Assembly (NCBI GenBank): GCA_009844405.1 | Contig: VYBO01000095.1 | Location: 1 to 52,938, forward strand | Origin: Acidimicrobiaceae bacterium | Lineage (GTDB): Bacteria > Actinomycetota > Acidimicrobiia > Acidimicrobiales > Aldehydirespiratoraceae | Length of the DNA: 52,938 nt | Direction of reading: 5' to 3' | In this document: piece after piece, positions 33,077 through 41,348 of the stretch | Numbering within the stretch: the first letter of the stretch is position 1 | Layout: every line of letters begins with the position of its first letter | Notes under the pieces: model-generated | The model's database searches: none | What the model was told of the DNA's origin: nothing | The model's input: only the letters and a program-made list of their open reading frames with translations | Made by a program: the position numbers and the translations under genes

Positions 33077-33196
33077 AGGTCATGCTGGAATTCGGAGAGC
33101 CGATTCCGGAGGCGAAGATGTCTGTCGAAGAGGCCTTGACCAAAGGCTGGTCGATAGCGGCGCGTTCGTGTCACGCGGACCCGAGCCGCGTCGCCG

Positions 33197-34147
33197 TCAG
33201 GTACTGACGACGGCCTCGACGATCAGGTCGATGACGGCACCGGCGTCGGCGTCCCAGACGACCTCGTGGGCGGGCGGGGAAGGCTCCGCGGCGATGGCCG
33301 CCCGCGGGCGCACGTCGGTGACAGTCATTCCCCGGGTGTGCTCACCGTGCAGTTCGACGGCAACCGGGTGTGTCGAGCGGCGGAACAGGTGGGGGTGCGT
33401 GACCGCGATGATGGCGGTGGCGTCATGCACCGGGGCCGCTTCCAGACCGAACTCGCGGCATCGGTCGTAGGCGTATTCCAACAGACCGGCAGCGAAGTCG
33501 GCAGCAGGAGTGCCGACTGAGCGCATCCGGGATGCTTCACTCCCACCCAGCAGGACCTTGTGGGTGACGTCCAGGCCGACCATGGTCAGCGGGGCGGCCT
33601 CGCGGAACACGATGGCGGCCGCCTCGGGGTCGGCCCAGACGTTGAACTCGGCCACAGGCGTCACGTTCCCGGCGTGGGCGCCGCCGCCCATGATCGTGAG
33701 GCCGGCCAGCCGACTGCGCAGGTCGGGGTCGCGCCGAAGCGCGAGGGCGACGTTCGTCAATGGTCCCACCGCCACCAGGTGCAGGCCGTCGACGGAGCGG
33801 GATGTGTCGCACAGGAACGCCACGGCGTCGTCGGAGGCGACCGAGCGGGCCAGCTCGGGCAGGGCGGCGTCGCCCAGCCCGGCGGATCCGTGGATGCGGG
33901 CCGCGTCCGTGGTGGGCGCGATCAGCGGGCGGTCCGCTCCGCGGTGCACGGGCACATCCAGGCCGGCGATCTGCGCGGTTGCCAGCGCGTTGTGGGTGGT
34001 GTGCTCGACGCCGACGTTGCCGTTGACGGTGGTGATGCCGACCAGTTCCCCGAAATGGGCGGCGGTGAGGATGGCGATGGCGTCGTCGAGGCCGGGGTCG
34101 CAGTCCAGCACGATACTCGGCCGGGCTGTCACGGCTTCGGCAGTCAT
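33197..34147 (-). CDS. Inosine-uridine preferring nucleoside hydrolase
   Basis: A 316-residue hydrolase splitting ribonucleosides into base and ribose. The calcium-binding N-terminus VLDCDPGLDDAIAIL is diagnostic. GPLTNVALAL, MGGGAHAGNVTPVAEFNVWADPEAA (substrate and metal loop) and the late HDATAI (catalytic His and Ca ligand) complete the active site. It lies 9 bases downstream of the ribokinase gene on the same strand. Together they release ribose and phosphorylate it, a compact nucleoside salvage pair. A nucleoside transporter is not in the window. Confidence 0.94.
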   Translation of the reverse strand: MTAEAVTARPSIVLDCDPGLDDAIAILTAAHFGELVGITTVNGNVGVEHTTHNALATAQIAGLDVPVHRGADRPLIAPTTDAARIHGSAGLGDAALPELARSVASDDAVAFLCDTSRSVDGLHLVAVGPLTNVALALRRDPDLRSRLAGLTIMGGGAHAGNVTPVAEFNVWADPEAAAIVFREAAPLTMVGLDVTHKVLLGGSEASRMRSVGTPAADFAAGLLEYAYDRCREFGLEAAPVHDATAIIAVTHPHLFRRSTHPVAVELHGEHTRGMTVTDVRPRAAIAAEPSPPAHEVVWDADAGAVIDLIVEAVVST

Positions 34148-34156
34148 CCACTGAGC

Positions 34157-35098
<942 letters not shown>

Positions 35099-35104
35099 CG
35101 CCGC

Positions 35105-35110
35105 AGTCTA
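35105..35110 (-). promoter_or_regulatory. Putative -10 (TAGACT) of the ribokinase operon
   Basis: TAGACT on the minus strand, 6 bases before ATG 35098; leaderless spacing. Confidence 0.4.
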
Positions 35111-35564
35111 GGGCCACCCTCTCCGAGGGCTAGAGGAGGGCTACTGGGTTTGACGGGCGAGCCGAAGCCGCCGACGAAGGGCTCGGGGTTGGCCTGCAGC
35201 AGGAACTCGTAGCGTCCTGCCTCGGCGCAGGCGGCAGCCAGGGCATCGAGATCCCAGTTCTGTCCCTGGGTCATGCCCATGTCCACGACATGGAGGCAGT
35301 GCGCCCCCAGCGCGTCGTGGAAGTTCGGGCCCGGGAAGACTTCGAAGATGTGGGTGTCGTCGGCCACCGCGGCCACATCGTTGCGCCGGAACCAGCGCAC
35401 CGCGTCGAAGCCGGGTCCCGGGCTGGTCCCTTCGGCGCCGGGCCCGGTGACGCAGGGCAGCGCTCACATCTCGCGGAACACCGGGATCCGCCCGGCGCGC
35501 AGCAGCACGACGTCGCCGGGGCGCATGGCCACTCGCCCGTGCTCGGCCGCCTCGTCGAGGTCGT

Positions 35565-35626
35565 CTCCGGTGGCCTCGTGGTCGCTTCCAAGCCGCTCCG
35601 GTGACCTCGTGGTCGCTTCCAACCCG
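35565..35626. repeat. 31-base tandem duplication
   Basis: Two adjacent 31-base units (35565-35595 and 35596-35626), both CTCCGGTG-CCTCGTGGTCGCTTCCAA-type, differing at two positions. They disrupt the 5' part of the cyclase pseudogene. Confidence 0.9.
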
Positions 35627-35703
35627 CCCGAGGTCGCGTACTGCGAAGAAGGCGTCAGTGAGGCTCATGGGTTACCTCGGTGCGGCCGGTGCGGTCGGGA
35701 TAC

Positions 35704-35754
35704 TAGCTTTGGCCTATGTTCGGCTCGATGTCGGGTGCGGGAGCCAGGCCGTGA
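35704..35754 (+). promoter_or_regulatory. Putative -10 and 12-codon leader frame before the NfeD-like gene
   Basis: TAGCTT (35704-35709) lies 6 bases before ATG 35716, which opens MFGSMSGAGARP. Its TGA (35752-35754) overlaps GTG 35751, the proposed NfeD-like start. This could be a leaderless leader peptide that couples translation. Alternatively the membrane protein starts at ATG 35667. Confidence 0.3.
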
Positions 35755-36290
35755 CCTGGTTGTACGCCTTCATGCTGTTCGCCGGGGCGCCGGTGCTGCT
35801 GTGGTTCGTGTTCAGTGGTGGCGACGCCGACATGGACGCGGGCGCGGAGGTGGACGGGCTGGGGGACGTGTTCTCGGTGATCCCGCTGAGCAGCATCGCC
35901 TTCGTGGCCACGTTCTTCGGGGCCACCGGGCTGGTGTCGGAATGGCTCGGAACCGGCACGGTTTTCACCCTGCTGCTGGCTGTCGTGGTCGGGGTGCTGG
36001 CCGGCGTGATCAACAGCGCCGCCTTCGCCTACCTGCGCCGCAGCGAGGCCTCCAGCGACGTCTCCGACCGGGAGATCGAGGGCAGCATCGCCCGGGTCTC
36101 GCTGCCCATGTCCAACGATCAGCGCGGCCGCGTCGTGCTCACGGTGGCCGGCGCCCGCACCCAGATGACGGCCGCCCCCATCGATCCCCTCGACGACGGC
36201 AAGGCCATCGAGGCCGGCGCCCGGGTCATCATCGTTCGCATCGAGGGCGGCGTCGCCCTAGTCACCCGCCTGGACCCCGAACTGGAATAG
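35751..36290 (+). CDS. NfeD-like membrane protein
   Basis: About 179 residues. It opens with a hydrophobic helix (VTWLYAFMLFAGAPVLLWFVF), then an Asp-rich loop, two more helices (IAFVATFFGATGL and VFTLLLAVVVGVLAGVINSAAFAYL), then a soluble beta-barrel of about 70 residues (GSIARVSLPMSNDQRGRVVLTVAG ... ARVIIVRIEGGVALVTRL). This matches the OB-fold domain of NfeD proteins, which work with SPFH/flotillin proteins in membrane microdomains. GTG 35751 gives the length and opening of short NfeD forms; ATG 35667 would add 28 residues. The expected SPFH partner is at 39743, about 3.4 kb away rather than adjacent. Confidence 0.75.
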   Translation: MTWLYAFMLFAGAPVLLWFVFSGGDADMDAGAEVDGLGDVFSVIPLSSIAFVATFFGATGLVSEWLGTGTVFTLLLAVVVGVLAGVINSAAFAYLRRSEASSDVSDREIEGSIARVSLPMSNDQRGRVVLTVAGARTQMTAAPIDPLDDGKAIEAGARVIIVRIEGGVALVTRLDPELE

Positions 36291-36312
36291 TTCGGCGGAT
36301 GAACGACAGCCC

Positions 36313-36331
36313 CCGGCGCCCCCACCGCCGG
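36313..36331. terminator. GC-rich hairpin between convergent genes
   Basis: CCGGCG (36313-36318) pairs with CGCCGG (36326-36331) around a 7-base loop, 22 bases after the NfeD-like stop and facing the minus-strand regulator. No T-tract, so only a candidate bidirectional terminator. Confidence 0.35.
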
Positions 36332-36436
36332 CGGCTCTGAGAACGCGTCGGGACCGAGCAGATGCCGCCCACCGACACCGCACGTCGCTCAAGATGCGCG
36401 CCATGGTCGATCCTGATCGCTGCAGGCTCATCGAGT

Positions 36437-37168
36437 TCAGCCGTGCCGACCTTCCACCAAGCCCTGCGCTTCGGCCTTGCGGAGACCCTGGGCGCGGTCG
36501 GGCACGCCCATGGTGTCCCATAGTCGGGACAGTTCCCGGAAGATGCTTCGCCGCGAGTATCCGAGTTGTGTGGCCAACTCCGAGACGGTCAGGCCTGCCG
36601 ACACACCTTCGAGCAATGACCTCTGGGCAGCGTCGAGTTCGACGCCGGGGTCGCCGGCCACATGGGATTGGACCGCCGAGGCGGCTGCATGAAGTCGCTG
36701 CGCGCCGGAGGGGGTTGTGAGCGCGGCAAGCCGGTCGAAGCGCACCACGGGGGGCGGCTCATCATTGGTGTCGATATCGGCGTGTAGAGACGCCTCACCG
36801 CTGTGCGGGCTGCCCGTCGCGGCCAGCCTCTCGGAAATCGAATCGGCGGCGTTGGCGAGGTACTGCCGGATGATGGCCCAGTCCTCGGCGAGCTCTGCCG
36901 GAATCTTGCCCTGGCCCATCAACTCGGCGCAGTGCCGGAACAACGATTCGATGTCGCTCTGATACGACGCTGGCAGCGCCTCGGCATAGAGGGCTACCGC
37001 TTCGCGAAGGTATGCCATGGTCCATGGCTCCCGGTGAGGGCCGGGCGCGACGTCGAAGTCGTAGGCCCTCGACATGGATCGCGAAGCGCCGAGGATGCGG
37101 CCGCATGCGAGCTCCAGGAGCCGACGGTCCGGCAACGGCCATGGCGCGGGCTCCATCTCCTGAAACAT
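36437..37168 (-). CDS. LuxR-type helix-turn-helix transcriptional regulator, no receiver domain
   Basis: A 243-residue protein. The C-terminal 60 residues form a GerE/LuxR helix-turn-helix: LDAAQRSLLEGVSAGLTVSELATQLGYSRRSIFRELSRLWDTMGV, with the usual recognition helix SRRSIFRELS. The N-terminal 170 residues are helical and match no receiver, PAS or autoinducer domain that I can recognise; the signal is unknown. ATG 37168 follows a divergent region full of GGTGCC/GGCACC half-sites, a likely autoregulatory operator shared with the protease-like gene at 37367. Base composition is less GC-biased at third positions than in the metabolic genes, hinting at acquired DNA. Confidence 0.75.
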   Translation of the reverse strand: MFQEMEPAPWPLPDRRLLELACGRILGASRSMSRAYDFDVAPGPHREPWTMAYLREAVALYAEALPASYQSDIESLFRHCAELMGQGKIPAELAEDWAIIRQYLANAADSISERLAATGSPHSGEASLHADIDTNDEPPPVVRFDRLAALTTPSGAQRLHAAASAVQSHVAGDPGVELDAAQRSLLEGVSAGLTVSELATQLGYSRRSIFRELSRLWDTMGVPDRAQGLRKAEAQGLVEGRHG

Positions 37169-37203
37169 AGCGATCCTCGCTACCGACTTCCAGCCCCGCC
37201 TAT

Positions 37204-37276
37204 GGTGCCGCCCAGTGCCGCTTGGTGCCACAAAGTTGGCACCCGGGTGCCGCAAGGTGGCACCGAATCGGGCACC
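37204..37276. promoter_or_regulatory. GGTGCC/GGCACC half-site array in a divergent promoter
   Basis: In 73 bases there are GGTGCC at 37204, 37224 and 37246, GTGCC at 37215, and GGCACC at 37238, 37259 and 37271. The central pair makes a perfect inverted repeat GGTGCCA-N6-TGGCACC (37224-37243). It lies between the LuxR-type regulator (starting 37168 leftward) and the protease-like gene (starting 37367), as expected for a multi-site operator. Confidence 0.65.
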
Positions 37277-37366
37277 GCGCGTCGCTCTGGCCTGGTACGC
37301 GTATTGGTAGGGAAGCTGCTGTTGTCCGCCAGGGGGCTGTCTTCCACGAACCGGAAGGACTAGACG

Positions 37367-38410
37367 ATGATCAAGAACCGACGCCCGGACTCCAAGACCA
37401 CTCGACATCCTCATCGGTGGGCCACTGTCCTCCTCGCTGTTGCTGCGGTGCTCTCGCTCTCTACATCTGTACGCGCCGACGACACCACGAATGCCGTCAG
37501 GCCCCCGACGAGCACCGACCCGGCAGTCGCGGTGTACGCCGCCGAGTACTCGGTGTCCACCGAGGAGGCCGCACGACGCCTTGACCGCATCGAGCCACTG
37601 CATGAACTCATGGCCACGATCCGCGAAGCCGAGGCCGAGCGGCTGGCTGGATGGGGCATCGACCACCACCCCACGTTCACCGGGTGGGTACGGCTCACCG
37701 GAACCGAATCCACCACCGCCACCGCAACTGCGATCGCCGAGGCTAACGCTGACTTGGAGATCCGAACCGGAGCAGCACACACCTACAATGAACTGCTGCA
37801 AGCGAAGCGAGGACTCCGAAACATTGGACCAGTCGGCCGCGTCGACGATCTCGGCGACAATCCGGTTGTTGGTGTCCTCGGCATGGTCAGCTTCACAGCG
37901 GTGGACATGGCTGCCAACGCTGTCGAGATAGGTATCGACCCGCCGCTCCTCGCTAGCAACCCGAACCAGCTGGACGATGTCAGCCCGCTCGGCACTGTAG
38001 ACGACACCTTCGAGACAGACGACACCTTCGAGACTCAAGCCACTGCCTTCACAGCAGCCGTCGATCCGCACATCGATGTCGCCTACACCGTCGTCGATGG
38101 ACGCGGCTTGATGCCGCACATTGACTACTCGCCCGAGTACACGGACGAGGATGCTTGCCTCAACACCAGGAATCGGGCTGTAGATTGCCATGATGTCTTC
38201 GTTCTTGTCACAGGCGATTACCTGAGACAATGCAAGGGTGACAGCGGTGGACCTTGGTACCGGCAGGGCATCGCTTACGGATTGCACATGGGTGGCACGG
38301 GCAACTCTTGTACTGCGCATGGAGTTAGCGCTCATTTTTCCGCAATTCTTGAGGTCGAGAGCTTCTTGGGAATTTCTGTGAACACGTCTGGAGACTGGAC
38401 CGTACAGTAA
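37367..38410 (+). CDS. Secreted trypsin-like protein with GDSGGP motif but no visible catalytic His
   Basis: A 347-residue exported protein with signal peptide WATVLLAVAAVLSLSTSVRA (residues about 23-42). Residues about 50-155 resemble the pro-region of streptogrisin-like peptidases (YAAEYSVSTEEAARRLDRIE ... FTGWVRLTG). The C-terminus has CKGDSGGPWYRQGIAYGLHMGG, the Ser motif of S1 peptidases. I cannot find the TAAHC His or a convincing Asp. The segment between is short and carries a tandem DDTFET-DDTFET duplication, so the first beta-barrel seems deleted. It may be an inactive relative or a decaying gene. ATG 37367 has GGAAGGA upstream. It is divergent from the LuxR-type regulator. Confidence 0.7.
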   Translation: MIKNRRPDSKTTRHPHRWATVLLAVAAVLSLSTSVRADDTTNAVRPPTSTDPAVAVYAAEYSVSTEEAARRLDRIEPLHELMATIREAEAERLAGWGIDHHPTFTGWVRLTGTESTTATATAIAEANADLEIRTGAAHTYNELLQAKRGLRNIGPVGRVDDLGDNPVVGVLGMVSFTAVDMAANAVEIGIDPPLLASNPNQLDDVSPLGTVDDTFETDDTFETQATAFTAAVDPHIDVAYTVVDGRGLMPHIDYSPEYTDEDACLNTRNRAVDCHDVFVLVTGDYLRQCKGDSGGPWYRQGIAYGLHMGGTGNSCTAHGVSAHFSAILEVESFLGISVNTSGDWTVQ

Positions 38411-38478
38411 CGCAGAGGTCGCATTCCCTGCAGCGCTGGGATCCTCGTATCGTGCTCGCCGAAGTGCCCTTCCTTCGG

Positions 38479-39519
38479 ATGCAGCGGTTCCATGCCGTTG
38501 CAGTGCTGCTTGTGATCGTAGCATCAGTGTGCATTAGCTGTTCCCGAATTGAGTCCAGCAGTTCTCGCGCGATAGCCACCAAGATCGCGGGGGCATACGA
38601 CTGGGATCCCGATGAGTGGCATGCGGACGAGATCTGGTCCGGTGAGTTGGAGATCGACCGGACCGGCTGCGCGTACTTGAATGTGACTCATCGCTCTGGA
38701 GTCGAACTGAGTGAGCAGGATGGGCTGCTACTGAGCTTCCTTAGGCTTCCCAAGATGACCATGAGGCACGATCGGCGCGACGGATCGCTGCGGATCGGGC
38801 ACTCGCGGCCGGTGTCCGAAGGAGATCATGTCACCGTGTTGGGCTCGCAGGGGTGGCGACAGGAGTCCAATCAGAAAGGCGAGGAGTTCAACGTATTTCA
38901 TCGGATCAGGACCGGGCCTGATTCTGGCGAGGTTGAGGAGTGTCTCGCTCACGTCTCGTTCTGGGTCGCGTGGATGGGACCTTCATGGGCCGAGATCCCG
39001 TCGCTGCCCGCTGAACGGCCACCAATTGCGGGAATGGTCCACACCGACGATGCCTATCCCAGCCGCTCCATTTCCGACTGGGGAGTATTGGAAATCGAGG
39101 GTCGTTGCCCCTACCTGTGGATACCAGATGACAGGACTCGTCTCGACAGTCGAGAGACGCCCGAGACCGCCTATGTCCGCGACGGTATCGACATCGACGG
39201 CGAGATTCCGAAGGCGCTCCGACGCACCTTCATCAAGCTCGGGCAGGCCGAGGTCCATTTCGATGTCGACACGCAGCAGCTGAGGATGCGAGGCGGGGCT
39301 GCAATGACGACGGGCGATCTGGTAGAAGTCGGCGGGGTCCTGGCTGACGGTCGCTACGTCGGGCTCGACCATTACATCGAGGAGTGCCATGCTCCGAGCG
39401 TGATGGCACCCTCGTTCATGCGGGCCTGTACGCCAGAGCCCGACTATTGGCCAGGTTTCTGTGAGCCATCCGGGGTCCGGGCAGCCCTCGAGGCGTTGGA
39501 CTTCGGGCAGTTCGAATAG
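38479..39519 (+). CDS. Exported protein of unknown function with an internal duplication
   Basis: I do not recognise the family. About 346 residues starting at ATG 38479 (GTG 38452 possible). The hydrophobic leader AVAVLLVIVASVCISCS is followed by Ser-rich sequence. It could be a lipoprotein signal, but the lipobox is poor. The mature part contains two similar halves. Each begins with W-G-x-LEI...C-x-YL, contains a long insertion, and ends with an LR(I/M)...GD(H/L)VxV(L/G)G strand and an ECH/ECL Cys near the end (about residues 55-160 and 195-310). It follows the protease-like gene by 68 bases on the same strand. Codon use is less GC-biased than the surrounding genes. Confidence 0.6.
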   Translation: MQRFHAVAVLLVIVASVCISCSRIESSSSRAIATKIAGAYDWDPDEWHADEIWSGELEIDRTGCAYLNVTHRSGVELSEQDGLLLSFLRLPKMTMRHDRRDGSLRIGHSRPVSEGDHVTVLGSQGWRQESNQKGEEFNVFHRIRTGPDSGEVEECLAHVSFWVAWMGPSWAEIPSLPAERPPIAGMVHTDDAYPSRSISDWGVLEIEGRCPYLWIPDDRTRLDSRETPETAYVRDGIDIDGEIPKALRRTFIKLGQAEVHFDVDTQQLRMRGGAAMTTGDLVEVGGVLADGRYVGLDHYIEECHAPSVMAPSFMRACTPEPDYWPGFCEPSGVRAALEALDFGQFE

Positions 39520-39618
39520 GGACAGGCCCGACCGTTTGGCGATATTGCAGGTCTGCCGGCAGCCTTCGCGTCACCTTCGGACCGGGACCCGACGAAGGGC
39601 ACCGACGTTGAGGTGACG

Positions 39619-39634
39619 CCGGCACTTGTGCCGG
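39619..39634. terminator. Perfect palindromic hairpin
   Basis: CCGGCAC-TT-GTGCCGG, 7-bp arms with a 2-base centre (the loop would open to at least 4), 100 bases after the upstream stop codon. It may terminate the 37367-39519 transcript or be an operator for the SPFH gene. Otherwise 39520-39742 shows nothing but a likely promoter (TACGCT near 39684). Confidence 0.4.
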
Positions 39635-39742
39635 TCCCGGCGCGTAGTCGTTGATCGGCCTCGTGGCCTGGGGAAGGGGCTGGTACGCTCGGCTGGGCAG
39701 TGGGCTTCCGATACGCGGGAAGCGCGTGGGAGGGAAGGTTCA

Positions 39743-41050
39743 ATGTCCTCAGCAATCGTGGCCGGCATCGCTCTGGCGCTGGCCGTGCTCTTCGTCATCC
39801 TCATCGTCCGGTCCCTGATCGTGATCTGCCCGCCCAACCGGGTGGCGGTCATCTCGGGCCGCAAGCGGGCCCTGTCCGACGGGCGCACCGTGGGCTACCG
39901 CATCCTCAAGGGCGGGCGCACGCTGCGGATCCCGCTCATCGAGAGGGTCGCCTGGATGGACCTCAACACCATCCCGCTTGAGGTGGCGGTCACCAACGCC
40001 TACTCGAAGGGTGCCATCCCCCTCAACGTGCAGGGCATCGCCAACGTGAAGGTGTCGAGCGGCGAGGGCCTGCTGGAGAACGCCGCCGAGCGCTTCCTCC
40101 ACGTCGACCACGTGCACATCGGCAAGATCGCCAAGGAGACCCTCGAGGCCAACCTGCGAGGCGTGCTGGCCACCATGTCCCCCGAGGAGGTCAACGAGGA
40201 CCGGCTCAAGTTCAGCCAGCAGCTCATCGACGAGGCCGACGACGACATCAAGACGCTCGGCCTCGAACTCGACGTGCTCAAGATCCAGAACGTCACCGAC
40301 GACGTGAACTACCTCGAGTCGGTCGGCCGGCGCCTCACCGCCCAGGTGAAGAAGGACGCCCGGGTGGCCGAAGCCGACCGCGAGGCGGAGTCCGAGCAGG
40401 CCGAGGCGAACGCCCGCCGAACCGCGCAGGTCGCCCAGATCGAGGCCGACAAGAAGATCGTCGAGGAGCAGAACGCGCTGCGGGTGCGCACAGCGGAGCT
40501 CGAAGCCATCTCCAGGGCCCGCGAGGAGGAGGCGCTCGTGGCCGGGGAGACGGCCAAGGCGGTGGCCAGCCAGGAGCTGGAGACCGAGCGCATCGAGCTG
40601 GAGAAGCGACGGGTGGAGGCCGATGTGGTGGTTCCGGCCCGAGCGGAGCTCGAGGCCCGCCAGCTCCAGGCCCAGGCCGAGGCGGCCACTATCGTCGAGG
40701 ACGGCAAGGCCCAGGTCGAGGTGTTCAAGCGGCTCACCGACCAGTACCAGGCGGCTGGCGCCGACGGCCACGAAGTGCTGGTGCTCAACATGCTGCCCGA
40801 CCTGATTGACAAGATCGTCTCCACCGTGCAGAACGTGAGCATCGACCGGGTTGCGGTGGTGGACACCGGCGGCGGGGGCGGCAACGGCGCCGGCAACGGT
40901 GACGGCGGCTCGCGAGGCGGTATTCCGGGCCTCATGAGCCAGCTGCCGGCGTCGCTGGTGGCCATGACCGAGCAGATCGAGGCGGCCACCGGTGTGGACA
41001 TCCTGGCCTCGCTGCGCCGCCGCGAGCAGCAAGACGGCGGCGACCGCTGA
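39743..41050 (+). CDS. SPFH/flotillin-like membrane scaffold protein
   Basis: A 435-residue protein. One N-terminal membrane helix (AGIALALAVLFVILIVRSLIV) is followed by an SPFH/band-7 domain (PPNRVAVISGRKR to about residue 190, including IPLNVQGIANVKV and ERFLHVDHVHIGKIAKETLEANLR). A long Glu/Ala/Arg-rich coiled coil follows (about 195-350), then a Gly-rich linker and a short helix. It organises membrane microdomains and is usually encoded beside NfeD. ATG 39743 is preceded by GGGAGGGAAGG. The NfeD-like gene lies upstream at 35751 with three unrelated genes in between. Confidence 0.92.
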   Translation: MSSAIVAGIALALAVLFVILIVRSLIVICPPNRVAVISGRKRALSDGRTVGYRILKGGRTLRIPLIERVAWMDLNTIPLEVAVTNAYSKGAIPLNVQGIANVKVSSGEGLLENAAERFLHVDHVHIGKIAKETLEANLRGVLATMSPEEVNEDRLKFSQQLIDEADDDIKTLGLELDVLKIQNVTDDVNYLESVGRRLTAQVKKDARVAEADREAESEQAEANARRTAQVAQIEADKKIVEEQNALRVRTAELEAISRAREEEALVAGETAKAVASQELETERIELEKRRVEADVVVPARAELEARQLQAQAEAATIVEDGKAQVEVFKRLTDQYQAAGADGHEVLVLNMLPDLIDKIVSTVQNVSIDRVAVVDTGGGGGNGAGNGDGGSRGGIPGLMSQLPASLVAMTEQIEAATGVDILASLRRREQQDGGDR

Positions 41051-41152
41051 GGGCGTGCTCCGGCTGACGTCCGGTCAATGGAGTGAGCGTGAGCGAACCA
41101 CCGCGGCCGCACCCGCGAAAGCGACCGTGCGGCTGACGTTCGGCGGGGGCGC

Positions 41153-41242
41153 GTGAGTGGGCGTCTCGAAGGGCGCTCGGTCGCGGTCACGGGCGGCGGA
41201 CGCGGCATCGGCGTCGTGTCGGCCAGCAGCCGGCACCCGTGA
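41153..41242 (+). pseudogene. 5' stub of a short-chain dehydrogenase gene
   Basis: GTG at 41153 opens VSGRLEGRSVAVTGGGRGIG, the N-terminal beta strand and TGxxxGIG cofactor loop of short-chain dehydrogenases, then loses similarity and stops at 41240-41242. Only about 20 family residues survive. The rest of 41051-41348 shows nothing recognisable apart from the leader of the next gene. Confidence 0.6.
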
Positions 41243-41348
41243 ACCGGAGCCTCGAATCATTGGCGGCGCCATGGCGCCGACTGGCAACGTCTGGCAAGAT
41301 GTCTCGAACAGCGGCTGGCATGCCGGCTCACACAGAAGGGCAAGTGGA

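Noticed and set aside
33082..33207. Small 41-residue frame (MLEFGEPIPEAK...)
   Set aside because: No family recognised, overlaps the end of the nucleoside hydrolase gene, and sits in a debris region.
35464..35466. In-frame TGA in the cyclase fragment as a third selenocysteine codon
   Set aside because: It lies in a loop without a known catalytic Cys, no good hairpin follows at 16-37 bases, and the gene is broken in other ways.
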